DNA of 64,000 bases from Bacteroides stercoris ATCC 43183 (GCF_025147325.1 NZ_CP102262.1:868001-932000); one strand, 5' to 3'; shown: positions 17,310-28,700, counted from the stretch's first letter. Program-made: numbers and translations. The notes: a model not told the origin generated them from the sequence alone.

Positions 17310-20300
17310 ATGATGCAATTTAGTAAATGGACAATGGGAGTAGGGATGCTCCTCGGGACTTTGTTACCGGTAAGTGCAGAAGCCCAGGTAGTGAAGAATG
17401 ACAAACTGCTTTCTTTTGAAGACCCGCAAATACCGGTATTTATTTCGGGAACGGATTCCCGTTTGGAAATCAGTGATGAACATTATAAAGATGGTTTGCA
17501 GAGCTTGAGTTGGACATTTAATCCGGGGGCTGTGCTTTCTATCAAAAAGGATTTGAAGTTCGAGAAAAAAGACCCTACCGGAAAAGATACCTATCTTTCC
17601 GCTTTCATTGTATGGGTGTACAATGAGCAAGCACAGGACAAGAAAATAGAGTTTGAATTTTTAAAAGATGGAAAGAAATGCACTTCTTTCCCATTTGGAA
17701 TCAACTTTACCGGTTGGCGTGCAGCATGGGTGTGCTATGAACGTGATATGGTGGGGACGCCGGAAGAGGGGATGAATGAAATCCGTATTATTGCTCCCGA
17801 TACAAAAGGGAAGTTATATTTAGATCATATTATACCCGCCAGTAAGGTGGATGCCCGCCAGCAGACGGCTGACGTGCAAGTTCCGTTTGTGAATAAGGGA
17901 ACTACCAATCATTGGCTTGTTATTTACGAACATTCTTTGTGGAAGCCGGATATACCCTTGACTGCCGTTAGCGAAACGCAGAAACAGGAAATGCGGAAAA
18001 TAGAAAAACGCTTCAGGGATATGCTCTATACACCCGGAAAGTTGTCAGATAAGGAAATGACGGCTATCCGTAAACAGTATGACTACTATAAGATTACGTA
18101 CAAAAACGGGAAAGTGAGCGGTCTGCCTATCTTCATGGTGCGTCAGGCGGAAGCTTACGAACGTATGATACCGAATTGGGATAAGGATATGTTTACCAAG
18201 CTGGGTATGGAAATGGACAAGTATTTCAAACTGATGAAACGTATTGCCATAGCCTATAACAATGCAGCGGATGTTGCTGCGCAGGATGAATTGAAGCAAA
18301 AGTTCCTTGCCATGTACGACCATATTACCGACCAAGGTGTGGCTTACGGCAGTTGTTGGGGAAACATCCATCATTACGGTTACAGTATGCGCGGACTCTA
18401 TGTAGCCTATTTCCTGATGAAGGAGGTACTGAATGAAGCCGGCAAGCTGAATGAAGCCGAACGCACGCTGCGCTGGTATGCCATCACTAACGAGGTTTAT
18501 CCTAAACCTACCGTAAACGGTATAGATATAGATTCTTTCAATACGCAGACCCAGGGACGTATGGCCAGTATCCTGATTATGGAGGATACTCCGGAAAAGC
18601 TGCAATATCTGCGTTCTTTCTCGCGTTGGTTGGATTATGGATGCCGTCCGGCTCAAGGCTTGTCGGGTTCTTTCAAGAAAGATGGAGCTTGTTTTCATCA
18701 TCGTAATAACTATCCCGCTTATGCTGTCGGTGGGTTGGATGGAGCCACGAATATGATTTATTTATTGAGCGGAACAGAGTTCAAGGTGTCTGAACTGGCG
18801 CATTCCACTGTTAAGAACGTGCTGCTCACGATGCGGTTTTATTGTAATTTGAAGCAATGGTCTCTTTCCATGTCAGGTCGTCATCCTAACGGAAAAGGAG
18901 AACTGATTCCCATTCAATATGCTACTATGGCTATTGCAGGAACACCGGACGGTAAGCAGGAATATGATGCCGACATGGCTGCTGCTTATCTGCGTTTGAT
19001 GGCTTATGTCAATAGGCCCGATGAAGATGCTCCTGATTATCTTCCGAAGGCTTCCACTCGTCAAGAGTTGGAGATGAAGAAACTGCTTGAAGCACAGGGA
19101 TTCCGCCCCGAACCCGATCCGCAAGGCAACCTTGCATTGGGCTACGGTTGTGTTTCCGTACAGCGTCGGGATAATTGGGCGGCTGTAGTGCGTGGACATT
19201 CCCGTTATCTGTGGGCTGCCGAACACTATCTTCCCGCCAATTTCTACGGCCGTTATCTGGCACATGGCAGTATGCAGATATTAACGGGTAAACCCGATGA
19301 AATGGTGACTTTTACTACTAGTGGCTGGCAAGAAAACGGCTTCGACTGGAATCGCATTCCGGGAGTGACGAGTATTCATCTGCCTTTTGAGCAATTGCGC
19401 GCCAAGGTATTGAATGTGGATGTTTACTCAGGTATGGAAGAAATGCTTTATTCCGATGAGGCCTTTGCCGGTGGGCTGTCCCAGGCCCGCCTGAATGGTA
19501 ACTTCGGTATGAAGCTGCATGAGCATGACAAATATAACGGCTCTCACCGTGCCCGTAAGTCTTTCCACTTCTTTGACGGTACGATAGTATGTTTAGGTAC
19601 GGACATTGAGAATGCGAATACAGAGTATCCTACCGAGACGACTGTTTTCCAATTAGCAGCCATTACTCCTGAGAATCATAAATACTGGGATGGTTACAAG
19701 AGTGACGGACAGACTTATATCGATCCGAATGGGGTAGGGTACTATCTTTCCAAATCCTCTATGAGAAGTGCGAAATATGAAAAGAATTTCCCGCAGGTTA
19801 CAGTCGGTGAACGAAGTACAAAGCCGACTTCGGGCGATTGGGTTTCCTTGACGCTGCAACATGGTAAGGCTCCGAGAGGCGCTTCTTATGAATATGCCGT
19901 ATTGCCCCGTACGGACGCTGTTTCCCTGAAAGCATTTGCGAAGAAGCCTTCCTATAAAGTTCTTCAGCAGGATCGTAATGCCCACATAGTCCGTTCTTTG
20001 ACGGATAATCTTACCTCTTATGTTTTGTTTGAAACTCCTCAGACGCTTCCTGCAGACGGTCTGTTACAGAAGGCGGATACTTCCTGTCTGGTTATGATTC
20101 GTGAAGATAGAGGCAAACTGTTACTGACTGTTTCCCAGCCGGATTTGGCATTGTACCGCGGTCCGAGTGATGAGGCTTTTGATAAGGATGGAAAGCGGAT
20201 TGAACGGAGTATCTATTCTCGTCCGTGGATTGATAACGAGAGTGGAGAAATTCCCGTGACTGTTACATTGAAAGGTTGGTGGAAAGTAGCGGAAACACCG

Positions 20301-20396
20301 TATTGCAAACTTGTTTCGGCAGATAAGAAACAAACAGTGTTGCGTTTTACGTGTAAGGATGCTGCAAGCTTTGATGTAGAGTTGTTGCGTAAATAG
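17310..20396 (+). CDS. PL8 chondroitin sulfate ABC-type lyase
   Basis: A secreted polysaccharide lyase family 8 enzyme of 1028 aa, the length of chondroitinase ABC-type lyases. A signal peptide (ending SAEAQ) is followed by an N-terminal jelly-roll lyase domain (about 30-200), an alpha-toroid catalytic domain (about 230-600) and C-terminal beta-sandwich domains. The catalytic residues of the family align in spacing: His464 and Tyr471 in [10 protein letters not shown], and an Arg at about 524 in MSGRHP. The enzyme cuts chondroitin/dermatan sulfate or hyaluronan by beta-elimination, leaving an unsaturated uronic acid that the GH88 at 47.4 kb can remove. It is divergent from susC1 and 23 bp before a sulfatase. 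Exact polymer preference is not readable. Confidence 0.9.
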   Translation: MMQFSKWTMGVGMLLGTLLPVSAEAQVVKNDKLLSFEDPQIPVFISGTDSRLEISDEHYKDGLQSLSWTFNPGAVLSIKKDLKFEKKDPTGKDTYLSAFIVWVYNEQAQDKKIEFEFLKDGKKCTSFPFGINFTGWRAAWVCYERDMVGTPEEGMNEIRIIAPDTKGKLYLDHIIPASKVDARQQTADVQVPFVNKGTTNHWLVIYEHSLWKPDIPLTAVSETQKQEMRKIEKRFRDMLYTPGKLSDKEMTAIRKQYDYYKITYKNGKVSGLPIFMVRQAEAYERMIPNWDKDMFTKLGMEMDKYFKLMKRIAIAYNNAADVAAQDELKQKFLAMYDHITDQGVAYGSCWGNIHHYGYSMRGLYVAYFLMKEVLNEAGKLNEAERTLRWYAITNEVYPKPTVNGIDIDSFNTQTQGRMASILIMEDTPEKLQYLRSFSRWLDYGCRPAQGLSGSFKKDGACFHHRNNYPAYAVGGLDGATNMIYLLSGTEFKVSELAHSTVKNVLLTMRFYCNLKQWSLSMSGRHPNGKGELIPIQYATMAIAGTPDGKQEYDADMAAAYLRLMAYVNRPDEDAPDYLPKASTRQELEMKKLLEAQGFRPEPDPQGNLALGYGCVSVQRRDNWAAVVRGHSRYLWAAEHYLPANFYGRYLAHGSMQILTGKPDEMVTFTTSGWQENGFDWNRIPGVTSIHLPFEQLRAKVLNVDVYSGMEEMLYSDEAFAGGLSQARLNGNFGMKLHEHDKYNGSHRARKSFHFFDGTIVCLGTDIENANTEYPTETTVFQLAAITPENHKYWDGYKSDGQTYIDPNGVGYYLSKSSMRSAKYEKNFPQVTVGERSTKPTSGDWVSLTLQHGKAPRGASYEYAVLPRTDAVSLKAFAKKPSYKVLQQDRNAHIVRSLTDNLTSYVLFETPQTLPADGLLQKADTSCLVMIREDRGKLLLTVSQPDLALYRGPSDEAFDKDGKRIERSIYSRPWIDNESGEIPVTVTLKGWWKVAETPYCKLVSADKKQTVLRFTCKDAASFDVELLRK

Positions 20397-20419
20397 GTTT
20401 TGATTAAATCTTTTTTGTC

Positions 20420-21778
20420 ATGACGGAATTAAAGAATATCATGTTTTGTGCAACTGCCTTTGCCCCCTCTTTATTGGGGGCAAAGGAGCTGCCTAATATT
20501 ATTTATATTGTAACCGACCAGCAGACAGCTTCTGCCATGAGTTGTATGGGAAATACAGATGTACACACGCCGAATATGGATCGTTTGGCACAGGCAGGTA
20601 TTTTATTTAAAAATGCTTATTGCTCCGCTCCGTTAAGCGGTCCTTCCAGGGCATCCATGTTTACAGGACATACTTCCCACGAAGTCGGACTCTCCCGAAA
20701 CAACGTTCCTATGGCCGATTCTTTGCGTACTGCCAGTTTAGGCTGGTTAATGCAACGTGCCGGTTATGAGTGTGCTTATGGTGGAAAATGGCATGTACAT
20801 ACCCCTTCCATGCCCGATGGTGAGTTCGGCTTTTCTACCATTCATCCGCATAATGATAATGGCTTGGCTGAAGCTTCCGTTGCTTTCCTTGAGCAGAAAC
20901 ATTCCAAACCCTTTTTTCTTGTAGTGGGTTTTGATAATCCCCATAATATCTGTGAGTATGCGCGCAGTCAGAACTTGCCATTTGGCAATTTGCCCGAACT
21001 TCCTCAAGATGAATGGCCCGGACTTCCTTCAAATTTTGCCCGTAATCCTTATGATGCCGATGTAATAGATTATGAACAGACATTGAACTATTCGGCTTAT
21101 CCCACCCGTCATTATTCTCCTGATGATTGGCGGCGTTATCGCAGCCTTTACTTCCGGCTGGTGGAAAAGGTGGATGCTGAGATTGGTAAGATTGTCGATG
21201 CAATTGATAAACAGGATTTGTGGAAGAATACGGTAGTTATCTTTACAAGCGATCATGGTGATGGTATGGGTGCGCATCATTGGAACCAGAAATCGGCTTT
21301 ATATGAAGAAGTAGTGAATGTACCTTTGATAGTTACCCTTCCCGGAAAGAAGAATGCCGGCAAAGAAATGCCCCAACTTATTAATGAAGGTGTCGATTTC
21401 TTTGCTTCCGTATGTGACTGGGCGGGAATTTCCCTTCCTGGAGGTTTACATGGCGTCTCTTTTAGGCCTTTGGTGGAAAAAGCTGATCCTCAACAGGTAC
21501 ACCAGCCTTATATTGTCAGTGAGACTACATTTGATAAAGGAGTTGCCCGAGGTTGGGCCTTGCGTACTCCGCGTTATAAATATGTATTGTATGATAAAGG
21601 GTTGTATCGTGAGCAGCTTTATGACATGGTGAATGACCGCGGAGAAATGAGGAACTTGGCTATAGAGAAAAAGTATCGGCAAATTCTCTTACAACATCGT
21701 GCTTATTTGAATGAGTGGATGAAACTGCATCATGTAGTTCAAATACGTCCTGAGGTGCATTTAATTCCGGATATGTAA
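20420..21778 (+). CDS. S1 family sulfatase, serine type
   Basis: A formylglycine-dependent sulfatase of 452 aa. The modification motif is Ser73-G-P-S-R77, so it needs an anaerobic sulfatase-maturating radical SAM enzyme acting on serine. Metal-ligand segments are visible in NIIYIVTDQQ near the N-terminus and TSDHGDGMGAHHW near 280. The N-terminus is hydrophobic but a weak signal peptide, so export is uncertain. It follows the PL8 lyase by 23 bp and is surely cotranscribed, which points to a glycosaminoglycan sulfate ester; which position (2-O, 4-O or 6-O) cannot be told here. Confidence 0.92.
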   Translation: MTELKNIMFCATAFAPSLLGAKELPNIIYIVTDQQTASAMSCMGNTDVHTPNMDRLAQAGILFKNAYCSAPLSGPSRASMFTGHTSHEVGLSRNNVPMADSLRTASLGWLMQRAGYECAYGGKWHVHTPSMPDGEFGFSTIHPHNDNGLAEASVAFLEQKHSKPFFLVVGFDNPHNICEYARSQNLPFGNLPELPQDEWPGLPSNFARNPYDADVIDYEQTLNYSAYPTRHYSPDDWRRYRSLYFRLVEKVDAEIGKIVDAIDKQDLWKNTVVIFTSDHGDGMGAHHWNQKSALYEEVVNVPLIVTLPGKKNAGKEMPQLINEGVDFFASVCDWAGISLPGGLHGVSFRPLVEKADPQQVHQPYIVSETTFDKGVARGWALRTPRYKYVLYDKGLYREQLYDMVNDRGEMRNLAIEKKYRQILLQHRAYLNEWMKLHHVVQIRPEVHLIPDM

Positions 21779-21783
21779 ATCGG

Positions 21784-21915
21784 AAAGTGTGTTAAATGCT
21801 GATAATCTTACATCCTGTCATTAACTTTGCTTAGAATGTTCTTTCATTTCTGGTATTAAATCATCGTTGGAAGACGTTAGGCCGATAATGACCGAAAAGC
21901 ATTTTGACACACTTT
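21784..21915. repeat. Inverted repeat flanking convergent intergenic gap
   Basis: AAAGTGTGTTAAATGCT at 21784-21800 is mirrored by AGCATTTTGACACACTTT at 21898-21915, with one mismatch and one extra base. The arms bracket nearly the whole gap between the sulfatase and the dihydrouridine synthase gene. No classical terminator is seen in it; a long-range stem at the 3' ends of both messages is possible. Confidence 0.45.
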
Positions 21916-21933
21916 CTTTCTCTGTTTTTATTC

Positions 21934-22887
21934 TTATTGGTATGAAGATAGCAAATCGTTTACTGCTATCCGGTAATTGGTTAGTTTACTGGTTTTATGT
22001 ATAGTTTTTTTAGCTTTACGGTTACCGTTGGGTAGCAGATATTCCCAAAAGTTCTTCATTTTCATCAATAACTGTGTTTCACCGCCTTGTAACTGTTCTT
22101 CATAGCTGTTGTATATCGCTGTATGTAGCTGTTTTACTTTGGATAGCATTTCATCAGGAGACAGCTTTCTGTTTTGTTGGTATTCCCAAGCTAAAGCCGG
22201 ATTGGCAAGCAGACCGCGCCCTATTACAACTCCTGCCAATCTCGGAAAACGTTCGGTAACGGTCTGTATATCTTCTATTGTATGCAGGTCTCCATTATAC
22301 AACAAGGGTTTATCGCATCCATGATAAAAAGCCTCAAATCCGTTTAAATCTACCTCTCCTTTATATTGCTGTTTCCCTAAACGCGGATGCAGGATGATGT
22401 GGGATAGGGGAAGTGTGTTCAGTAACGGTAGGAGTGCAAGGCATTCATTGGCGTTTTCCCAGCCTAATCTGAGCTTGACTGAGAAACGGATTTGAGGATA
22501 TTTTTCTGTGGCAGCAGTCAGTAGTTCTTTTATTTCTTCGGGATACGGCAACATTCCTGCTCCGTTATGCCGTTTGGCCAGCATGGGGAAAGGACACCCC
22601 AGATTGATGTCTGCTTCCTGGTAATTATGCTCGATAAAAAGGGATACAATCTGTTCCAACGTGCTTGGTTGGGGGGCAATCAGTTGGGGGATCAGGTGTA
22701 TATTCCGATTGTTTTCCGGGTTTATATCGCGTATGTCTTTTCGGCGGATTTCACCGTGTTCCACACGTACAAAAGGAGAATAATAGGTGTCGATACCGCC
22801 GAAGATACAAGCATGTGCTTGTCGGTAAGCAGCATCTGTATATCCTTGAAGAGGAGAGAAATGGATAGGCAATAAATTCTTGTTCAT
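21934..22887 (-). CDS. tRNA-dihydrouridine synthase
   Basis: An FMN-dependent Dus enzyme of 317 aa that reduces uridines in tRNA. It opens with the family segment FSPLQGYTDAAYR, has the catalytic-cysteine motif NLGCPFPMLAKRHNGAGML and later the FMN-phosphate segment YNGDLHTIEDIQ...GVVIGRGLLANPAL. Which of DusA/B/C it corresponds to is unclear. It is a housekeeping gene set inside the polysaccharide region. Its ATG lies only 5 nt after a consensus -7 box, so its mRNA may be leaderless. Confidence 0.93.
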   Translation of the reverse strand: MNKNLLPIHFSPLQGYTDAAYRQAHACIFGGIDTYYSPFVRVEHGEIRRKDIRDINPENNRNIHLIPQLIAPQPSTLEQIVSLFIEHNYQEADINLGCPFPMLAKRHNGAGMLPYPEEIKELLTAATEKYPQIRFSVKLRLGWENANECLALLPLLNTLPLSHIILHPRLGKQQYKGEVDLNGFEAFYHGCDKPLLYNGDLHTIEDIQTVTERFPRLAGVVIGRGLLANPALAWEYQQNRKLSPDEMLSKVKQLHTAIYNSYEEQLQGGETQLLMKMKNFWEYLLPNGNRKAKKTIHKTSKLTNYRIAVNDLLSSYQ

Positions 22888-22892
22888 AACCG

Positions 22893-22900
22893 CAAAGATA
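22893..22900 (-). promoter_or_regulatory. -7 box 5 nt before dus ATG (leaderless candidate)
   Basis: Minus-strand TATCTTTG is followed by CGGTT and then the ATG (22887-22885). With the usual 4-7 nt between box and start point, transcription would begin at or next to the ATG. No -33 match and no Shine-Dalgarno are seen. The box lies in the 18-bp gap after the beta-propeller gene. Confidence 0.5.
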
Positions 22901-22905
22901 CGTTT

Positions 22906-24039
22906 TTATTCTTTATCTTTTATAGGAATAACCATATTCCAAGAGTGTGATGCATTCTCGAATCCGCCGGGACCATCCATAGTGGCAAAGAAAATGTAAG
23001 TAGGTTTGCCGTTTTCAAAGAAAATAAAGGGGCGTTCCAGTTGCCCTTGCATCTCCACTTTTCCGTCTTCCCATTCTATGGTACGGGAATAGGCTTTGGG
23101 AGCCTTGTCTACTGTCCACTGGATACCGTTTTCAGAGTGTGCCATAACACCACCGCCCCGTTCTCCTGTAAATTTGGCTACATGGTCTTTGAATAGGATG
23201 TGATAGCCTTCGGTGTCTTTCCATAGGAAAGGGTCTTCGGCTTCACCTTGTCCGTTTACTTCAAAGATAGGCTGATTGTTGTTCAATACATGGTAAGGAC
23301 CTTCTATTGCAGGAGCATAGGCTATTCCGAGACTCATTGCCGAATGTTCGTAATTGTTAGTGTAATGGCGGCCTTTGAAGATCATGAGAACTGAACCGTC
23401 TTCCTGTATGATTGGAGAAGGATTTGAGGTAAGGAAACTATAGAATGTACCCGGTTGGGTTTTGAGTATCGGTTCGTCCAGACGTTTCCAGGGACCATAT
23501 GGAGAATCGGCTACAGCCAGTCCGATGCGCTTATTGGCGCGGGCAACGGTGCACCAGGGGCTGTCTAAGGTGAGCTGCGCGTATGTCGGTTCGGCAAACG
23601 GGTGTGTAGATCCCATATAAATGAGATAATATTTACCGTTTTGTTTCAATATGCGCGGATTGTGTGTAGAACGCCCGTCCCAATACTGTGCACCGCGTGC
23701 GGGAAGTGCGATATCACTGAAACGATAAGGTCCTTGCGGTATATCGGACACAGCATGTACAATTTCAGACGCGACCATCCATCCCGGATGAAATGGTAAT
23801 TTTTGGGGAAACCGGGATACGAACATGTGATATTTACCGTCATCTCCCTTTACTATTGAGCTGCCCCATACCCAATAACCTTCGGATGCAAAGGCAGGTG
23901 TGCGTGGGGCTTTATCCAGGCGGTGAAACAAACGGTTTTCCGACTGCTGCTTTAACTCAACCAGGTTTTCTATTTTTTGCGCAGATGCTGTTAGAAGAAT
24001 GAAAATATTAAAGAAAAGTATCAGCTTATATCTTTTCAT
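22906..24039 (-). CDS. Secreted five-bladed beta-propeller glycosidase-like protein
   Basis: A 377-aa exported protein (signal peptide ending ASAQ) with repeated blade patterns such as GSSIVKGDDGKYHMFVSRF, HNPRILKQNGKYYLIYMGS and EDPFLWKDTEGYHILFKDH, typical of GH43/GH32/GH117/GH130-type propellers. Candidate active-site residues are Asp121, the H126-N-P-R129 segment and E268-D269-P270. I cannot place it in a defined family. It lies between sulfatase/lyase genes and SusCD pair 2, has its own -7 box at 24076-24083, and is separated from susD2 by a terminator. A glycan-processing role in the PUL is inference. Confidence 0.75.
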   Translation of the reverse strand: MKRYKLILFFNIFILLTASAQKIENLVELKQQSENRLFHRLDKAPRTPAFASEGYWVWGSSIVKGDDGKYHMFVSRFPQKLPFHPGWMVASEIVHAVSDIPQGPYRFSDIALPARGAQYWDGRSTHNPRILKQNGKYYLIYMGSTHPFAEPTYAQLTLDSPWCTVARANKRIGLAVADSPYGPWKRLDEPILKTQPGTFYSFLTSNPSPIIQEDGSVLMIFKGRHYTNNYEHSAMSLGIAYAPAIEGPYHVLNNNQPIFEVNGQGEAEDPFLWKDTEGYHILFKDHVAKFTGERGGGVMAHSENGIQWTVDKAPKAYSRTIEWEDGKVEMQGQLERPFIFFENGKPTYIFFATMDGPGGFENASHSWNMVIPIKDKE

Positions 24040-24075
24040 GAATGTGATAATGTTATAGCGTTAATTGGATGTGAA

Positions 24076-24083
24076 CAAAGATA
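24076..24083 (-). promoter_or_regulatory. -7 promoter box for beta-propeller gene
   Basis: Minus-strand TATCTTTG, exact to TAnnTTTG, 36 nt before the ATG at 24039; no clear -33 element. Confidence 0.45.
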
Positions 24084-24120
24084 CAGGTTTTTCGTATACC
24101 GGGTATATTGTTTATAAGAA

Positions 24121-24154
24121 AAAGAGAGAAGAATCTCACGATCCTTCCCTCTTT
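24121..24154 (-). terminator. Intrinsic terminator after susC2-susD2
   Basis: A 15-bp stem (24121-24135 against 24140-24154, 13 of 15 paired) with a 4-nt loop, followed on the minus strand by TTTTTCTT. It lies about 74 nt beyond the susD2 stop and uncouples this operon from the beta-propeller gene. Confidence 0.75.
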
Positions 24155-24227
24155 ACATGTTAAATTGATTAAGGTCTGTTTATCAGATTATTGATAATAA
24201 AAATAAGGTTAGAAGTTTTGTGGTATA

Positions 24228-25733
24228 TTAATATCCTGCATTATTGGTCCAACCGGCAAGGTCTACCTGTTGATAAGGTACCGGGAAATAGTAATGGTGA
24301 TTTGTGTTGAAAGTGGAAGCATCCCATTCTTCAGCACGTACCTCTTTTACTTTTTCCAAACGTACCAGTTCGAACCAGCGTTTCATTTCTGCAAAGAATT
24401 CCCAACCTCGTTCGTTGGATACGGCTGCTAAGAATGCGGCAGGTTCGGTTGTTGTGGTCAGTTCTATTTGCCTGTTTTGATAACCGGCGCGTTTCTGTAC
24501 CTCCTGGATAGCATTCAGGGCATCTTGGTTCACAGAGTTTGTAGCACGGGTAGAAGCTTCGGCGTACATTAAAAGAACTTCTGCATAGCGGTAAATACAA
24601 GTTATACCGTTTGATTGTGCACTTTTACCGGGGGCTCCTTCGTCATAATCATAGTACTTGGAGATGGCGGGAAGTTTGTCTGCACTTTCGGTATATGGGA
24701 TAATCTCTCCGCTTTTTATTTTCCATTCTGTCATATAGTTCCATTCTTTGCGGTCATCATTGGGATACGCCTTGAAGAAATCTTCATTGCCGTAATAGTC
24801 TGCCCATCCTGCATTAGGAGAATAATCGCTCGGATAGTAAGATTTACCGTAGTTACTTGCTATCTTATGTTTGGCACTATGCTGCAGGGCAAACATTACT
24901 TCGTTGGTTTCTGTTTTCTTGTCTTCTTTCCATAAATCGGAATATTCGGCTGTCAGTACAAGACCGGCTTGGGCCTTATTGTCCATGATTTCTTTGGCTT
25001 GGGCTGCTGCCAGACCGTAATATTCGGTTCCTTTGTTTAACGGCCATCCTGCCATTGTCATATAAGCATCTGCCAAGCATGCTTTTGCGGCCCATTTTGA
25101 GGGAGTGCTGTTGCCGCTACGTCCTTTGTTGGGTAACCATTCGGTAGCTGTAGTCAGACTGGGAATAATCGCTTTATCGTATATTTCGGCAACTGATGTT
25201 CTCGGCATGGTGATGGTTGCCTCATCGTTTTCCAGTAATAAAGGCACATCGCCATACAGACGGGTCAGATAGAAATAGGAAAGACCGCGCATGAAATAGG
25301 CTTCGCCCAATACTTCTTTAAATGCTTTGGCTTCTTTTTCGTTGGTGGGGATAGTAGTTCCCTTGATAATTTTGTTGGAACTGCTGATGACCTTATAGAA
25401 CAGGGTCCAAGTAGTTGAGAAATCAGCATCATTAGCTGTAAGATTCGGAGTCAGTCTGCTATAATAAGCCAGTTCGTTATTGGCCTTGGCTGCACGGTAG
25501 GTAATATCATCCGCACATACATTGATGCGTTGCAGACGGCTGTTGAATCCGTAATTTCCTTGCCATAAATCGCTGTAAAGGGCGTCTGCCGCTTTTTCAA
25601 GGCTTGCTTGGTCTACCGTATTCCAGTATTCTTCTTCTGTGATAAAGGATTCGGGTTCTTGTGTGAGGTCTACGCAAGAGGTCGTCAGTAATAAACTTCC
25701 GGCAACTGCTGTTAAATATATTAATTTCTTCAT
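24228..25733 (-). CDS. SusD-like outer-membrane lipoprotein (pair 2)
   Basis: A SusD-family surface glycan-binding lipoprotein of 501 aa with a lipoprotein signal ending LLLTTSC. Family signatures include LGEAYFMRGLSYFYLTRLYGDVPLLL, YRYAEVLLMYAEA and the C-terminal NERGWEFFAEMKRWFELVR. It starts 27 bp after susC2. It differs clearly in sequence from the pair-1 SusD, so it probably binds another ligand or a different fragment of the same polymer. Confidence 0.94.
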   Translation of the reverse strand: MKKLIYLTAVAGSLLLTTSCVDLTQEPESFITEEEYWNTVDQASLEKAADALYSDLWQGNYGFNSRLQRINVCADDITYRAAKANNELAYYSRLTPNLTANDADFSTTWTLFYKVISSSNKIIKGTTIPTNEKEAKAFKEVLGEAYFMRGLSYFYLTRLYGDVPLLLENDEATITMPRTSVAEIYDKAIIPSLTTATEWLPNKGRSGNSTPSKWAAKACLADAYMTMAGWPLNKGTEYYGLAAAQAKEIMDNKAQAGLVLTAEYSDLWKEDKKTETNEVMFALQHSAKHKIASNYGKSYYPSDYSPNAGWADYYGNEDFFKAYPNDDRKEWNYMTEWKIKSGEIIPYTESADKLPAISKYYDYDEGAPGKSAQSNGITCIYRYAEVLLMYAEASTRATNSVNQDALNAIQEVQKRAGYQNRQIELTTTTEPAAFLAAVSNERGWEFFAEMKRWFELVRLEKVKEVRAEEWDASTFNTNHHYYFPVPYQQVDLAGWTNNAGY

Positions 25734-25760
25734 GTTGTTCTTATTTAAGTAGGTTATTCA

Positions 25761-28700
25761 TTAGAATGAGAAATTCAGACCGATTAAATAATTGCGGCTG
25801 TTAGGATAGGCTCCCCAATCAACACCTTGTACCAAAGGACTACCCATAGTAGCTTCCGGGTCCAGACCGGAGTATTTGGTGATGTGGAACGGATTCTGTA
25901 CGGAGGCATATACACGCAGGTTGTTGATACCCAATGAACGGCAGGTTGCTTCAGGAAGAGTATAACCTAATGTGATGCTTTTCATCTTGATGAAACTTCC
26001 GTTTTCAACGAAACGCGTGCTGAAGAAGTCTTTATTTTCAGTTCCGCCTTTCACGAATCCCGGTATATCTGTATTGGTGTTGGTCGGTGTCCAACGGTTC
26101 AGCAACTCGCGCATAGGGGTTACGCCTGCCATTTGTTGGCTCTTAATCAGGTTATATCCCATTTGGTGAGTGGCATTGTAGATGTCAAATCCATGGAAAC
26201 CTACTACGAAGAACGAGAAGTCAAAGTTTTTGTAATTGAATGTATTGTTCCAGCCCCAGTTGAATGTCGGTTGTCCGCATCCGATAATGCCTTGGTCTGC
26301 ATCATTGTATACGCCGTCTTTGTTGACATCTACATATTTGGAGTTACCCGGTTTTACTTTGTACACTTCTCCGTTGGTTTTGCCGTTTGTTTGACCATTG
26401 GCATCTACGAATGGAGCATTTACATCATCCTCCTGCCATACTCCTGCGAATGTGTATCCCCAGAATGAACCTAACTTCTCTCCTTCAATCATTTGGAATA
26501 TCTGGTTTTGGAAGTTTCCGGCCTGTTGTTGGCGGTGGTTGGCTGTCGGAATCTTGTTGAACGTACCTTTGTTGTGAGATAACGTCAGGTCTGTGTGCCA
26601 GCTGAATTCTTTATCACTGAAAGGATCTGCACTGATTGTAAACTCAACACCTGTGTTCTTGATTTCACCTGCGTTATCAAGGATGGCAGTATATCCCATG
26701 TGTGAGGGACGTGCCACTTCCAGCAAAATATCTTTTGACAATTTGCTATACCAGTCTGCTGTTAAGCGTACGCGACCGTTCAGAATACCGAAATCAACTC
26801 CGACATTGAACTGGTCGTTGCGTTCCCATTTTAGGAAAGGAGCAGCCGGTCGGTCTATCTTATAGGCGGTAGAAGAACTCCCGTTTGGAGTAGTAACGGT
26901 AACAGGCGTCATTTTGGAATAGATACGGTAAGCCTCTACAGCTTGGTTTCCTACGGAGCCGTATCCCAAACGGAGTTTCAGTTGGTCGATGAAACTGTTC
27001 TCTTTCAAGAAATTTTCTTGCTTCAAATCCCATGCCAATGCAGCAGAAGGGAAGTAACTCCATTTATCTTTCAGACGTGAGGAACCATCGGCACGGATAG
27101 AGGCGGTAAGCATGTAACGGTTCATGAATACATAGTTGACACGTAACATTCCTGACATAAGGGTATTGATGCTGCGGTCGGATGCAATGGCTGCGAGGTT
27201 TGAATCGGACCATGCCAGATTATTGACACCGATCATGTCGATATAGTCTAAGTTATATCCTGTACCGGTATGGTTGTAGTTGTTGTCATAAGACTGCTCG
27301 AATACGGCAGTTGCATTGATACGGTGATTTTCATTGAATTCCTTTACATAACTCAAAGTGTTGGTATTCAGCCATGAAGTATTCCAATAGCTACGTGCCT
27401 GTCCTTGAGTCAGACTGTTTTTGTAGGAATAATAACTGTCTTCGTTTTCTACCGAAGTATTCAGTCTGTTATCAAAAAGCACGCCTAGTTGAGAGCGGAA
27501 ACTCAAACCGTCCAGAATATCGAACTGGACATAGCCCTGTATGCGGTTATTGATTGTTTTGTTAGAGTTGCTGGATTCCCAGATGTATCCCATAGGATTG
27601 TATGCCTTGCCACCATCGAAGAAGCTATTGTTATATTCTCCTTCTTCGTTTTTGGGTTCGATGGTACTTGGAAAGTACATGCTTTGCTGTATCAAGCCAT
27701 CGTATTCGGTAATACGGGGTTTGCTTGTTTCACGATAGTGACCGTATATATTCAAACCTGCTTTCAGCCATTTCTTGATTTTGGTATCTACCTTTAAACG
27801 CCAGCTGTAGATTTGGCTTCCTGATTCTTTAATGATACCTTGGTCGTCCTGATAACGGAGAGAGGCTAAGAACGTTGTTTTTTCACCACCACCGGCAATG
27901 GAAAGTTCATAGTTCTGAGTAACTGCCGGGCTGCGGAAAATTTCTCTTGAATAGTCATATCCTGCCTTGCCGGATTTGAATGCTTCGAGTTGTTCCGGGC
28001 TGTAAAAATGATTATCGCCATAGCCAAAGTATTCTTTACCGTAATCGTTTACCAAGTTGGCATATTCGTACGGAGAGAGGTTATCGGGGTATTTGGCAAC
28101 GGTTTTAATATTGGCAAATGCGTTGAAAGAGACAGTTAGCTTATCCTTTTCAGGATTTTTGGTTGTTACCAGGATAACACCATTGGCACCGCGTGAACCG
28201 TATACGGCTGTTGCTGAAGCGTCTTTTAATACCTCAATGGAGGCGATATCCGCAGGGTTCAATGACTGGAGAGAACCACCGATGAATCCGTCAATTACAA
28301 CAAGCGGTCCTGTTTCTGCCGTAATAGAGTTGATACCACGGACGCGGATGGTGTTGTCGCCGCTGGGGTCACCGGAACCTGAGAGTACGGATACACCGGC
28401 CATACGTCCTTGCAAGGCATCGGATACATTACCTGTCGGGGTACTTTTTAATGCATCGGCTGTCTTTACGGAAGCCACGGCACCGGTCAAGTCACTTTTA
28501 CGTTGAACGCCATAGCCCACTACCACCACTTCTTGCAATAATTGACTGTCTTCACTTAGCGTTACGTTAATATGCGTTTTGCCGGCTACTGCTATTTTTT
28601 GGGTCTGATAACCGATATACGAGAATACGAGAGTCGCATTGGACGGTACGTTGGGAAGTGTGTAATTTCCGTCAATGTCTGTAATACATCCGTTGCTGGT

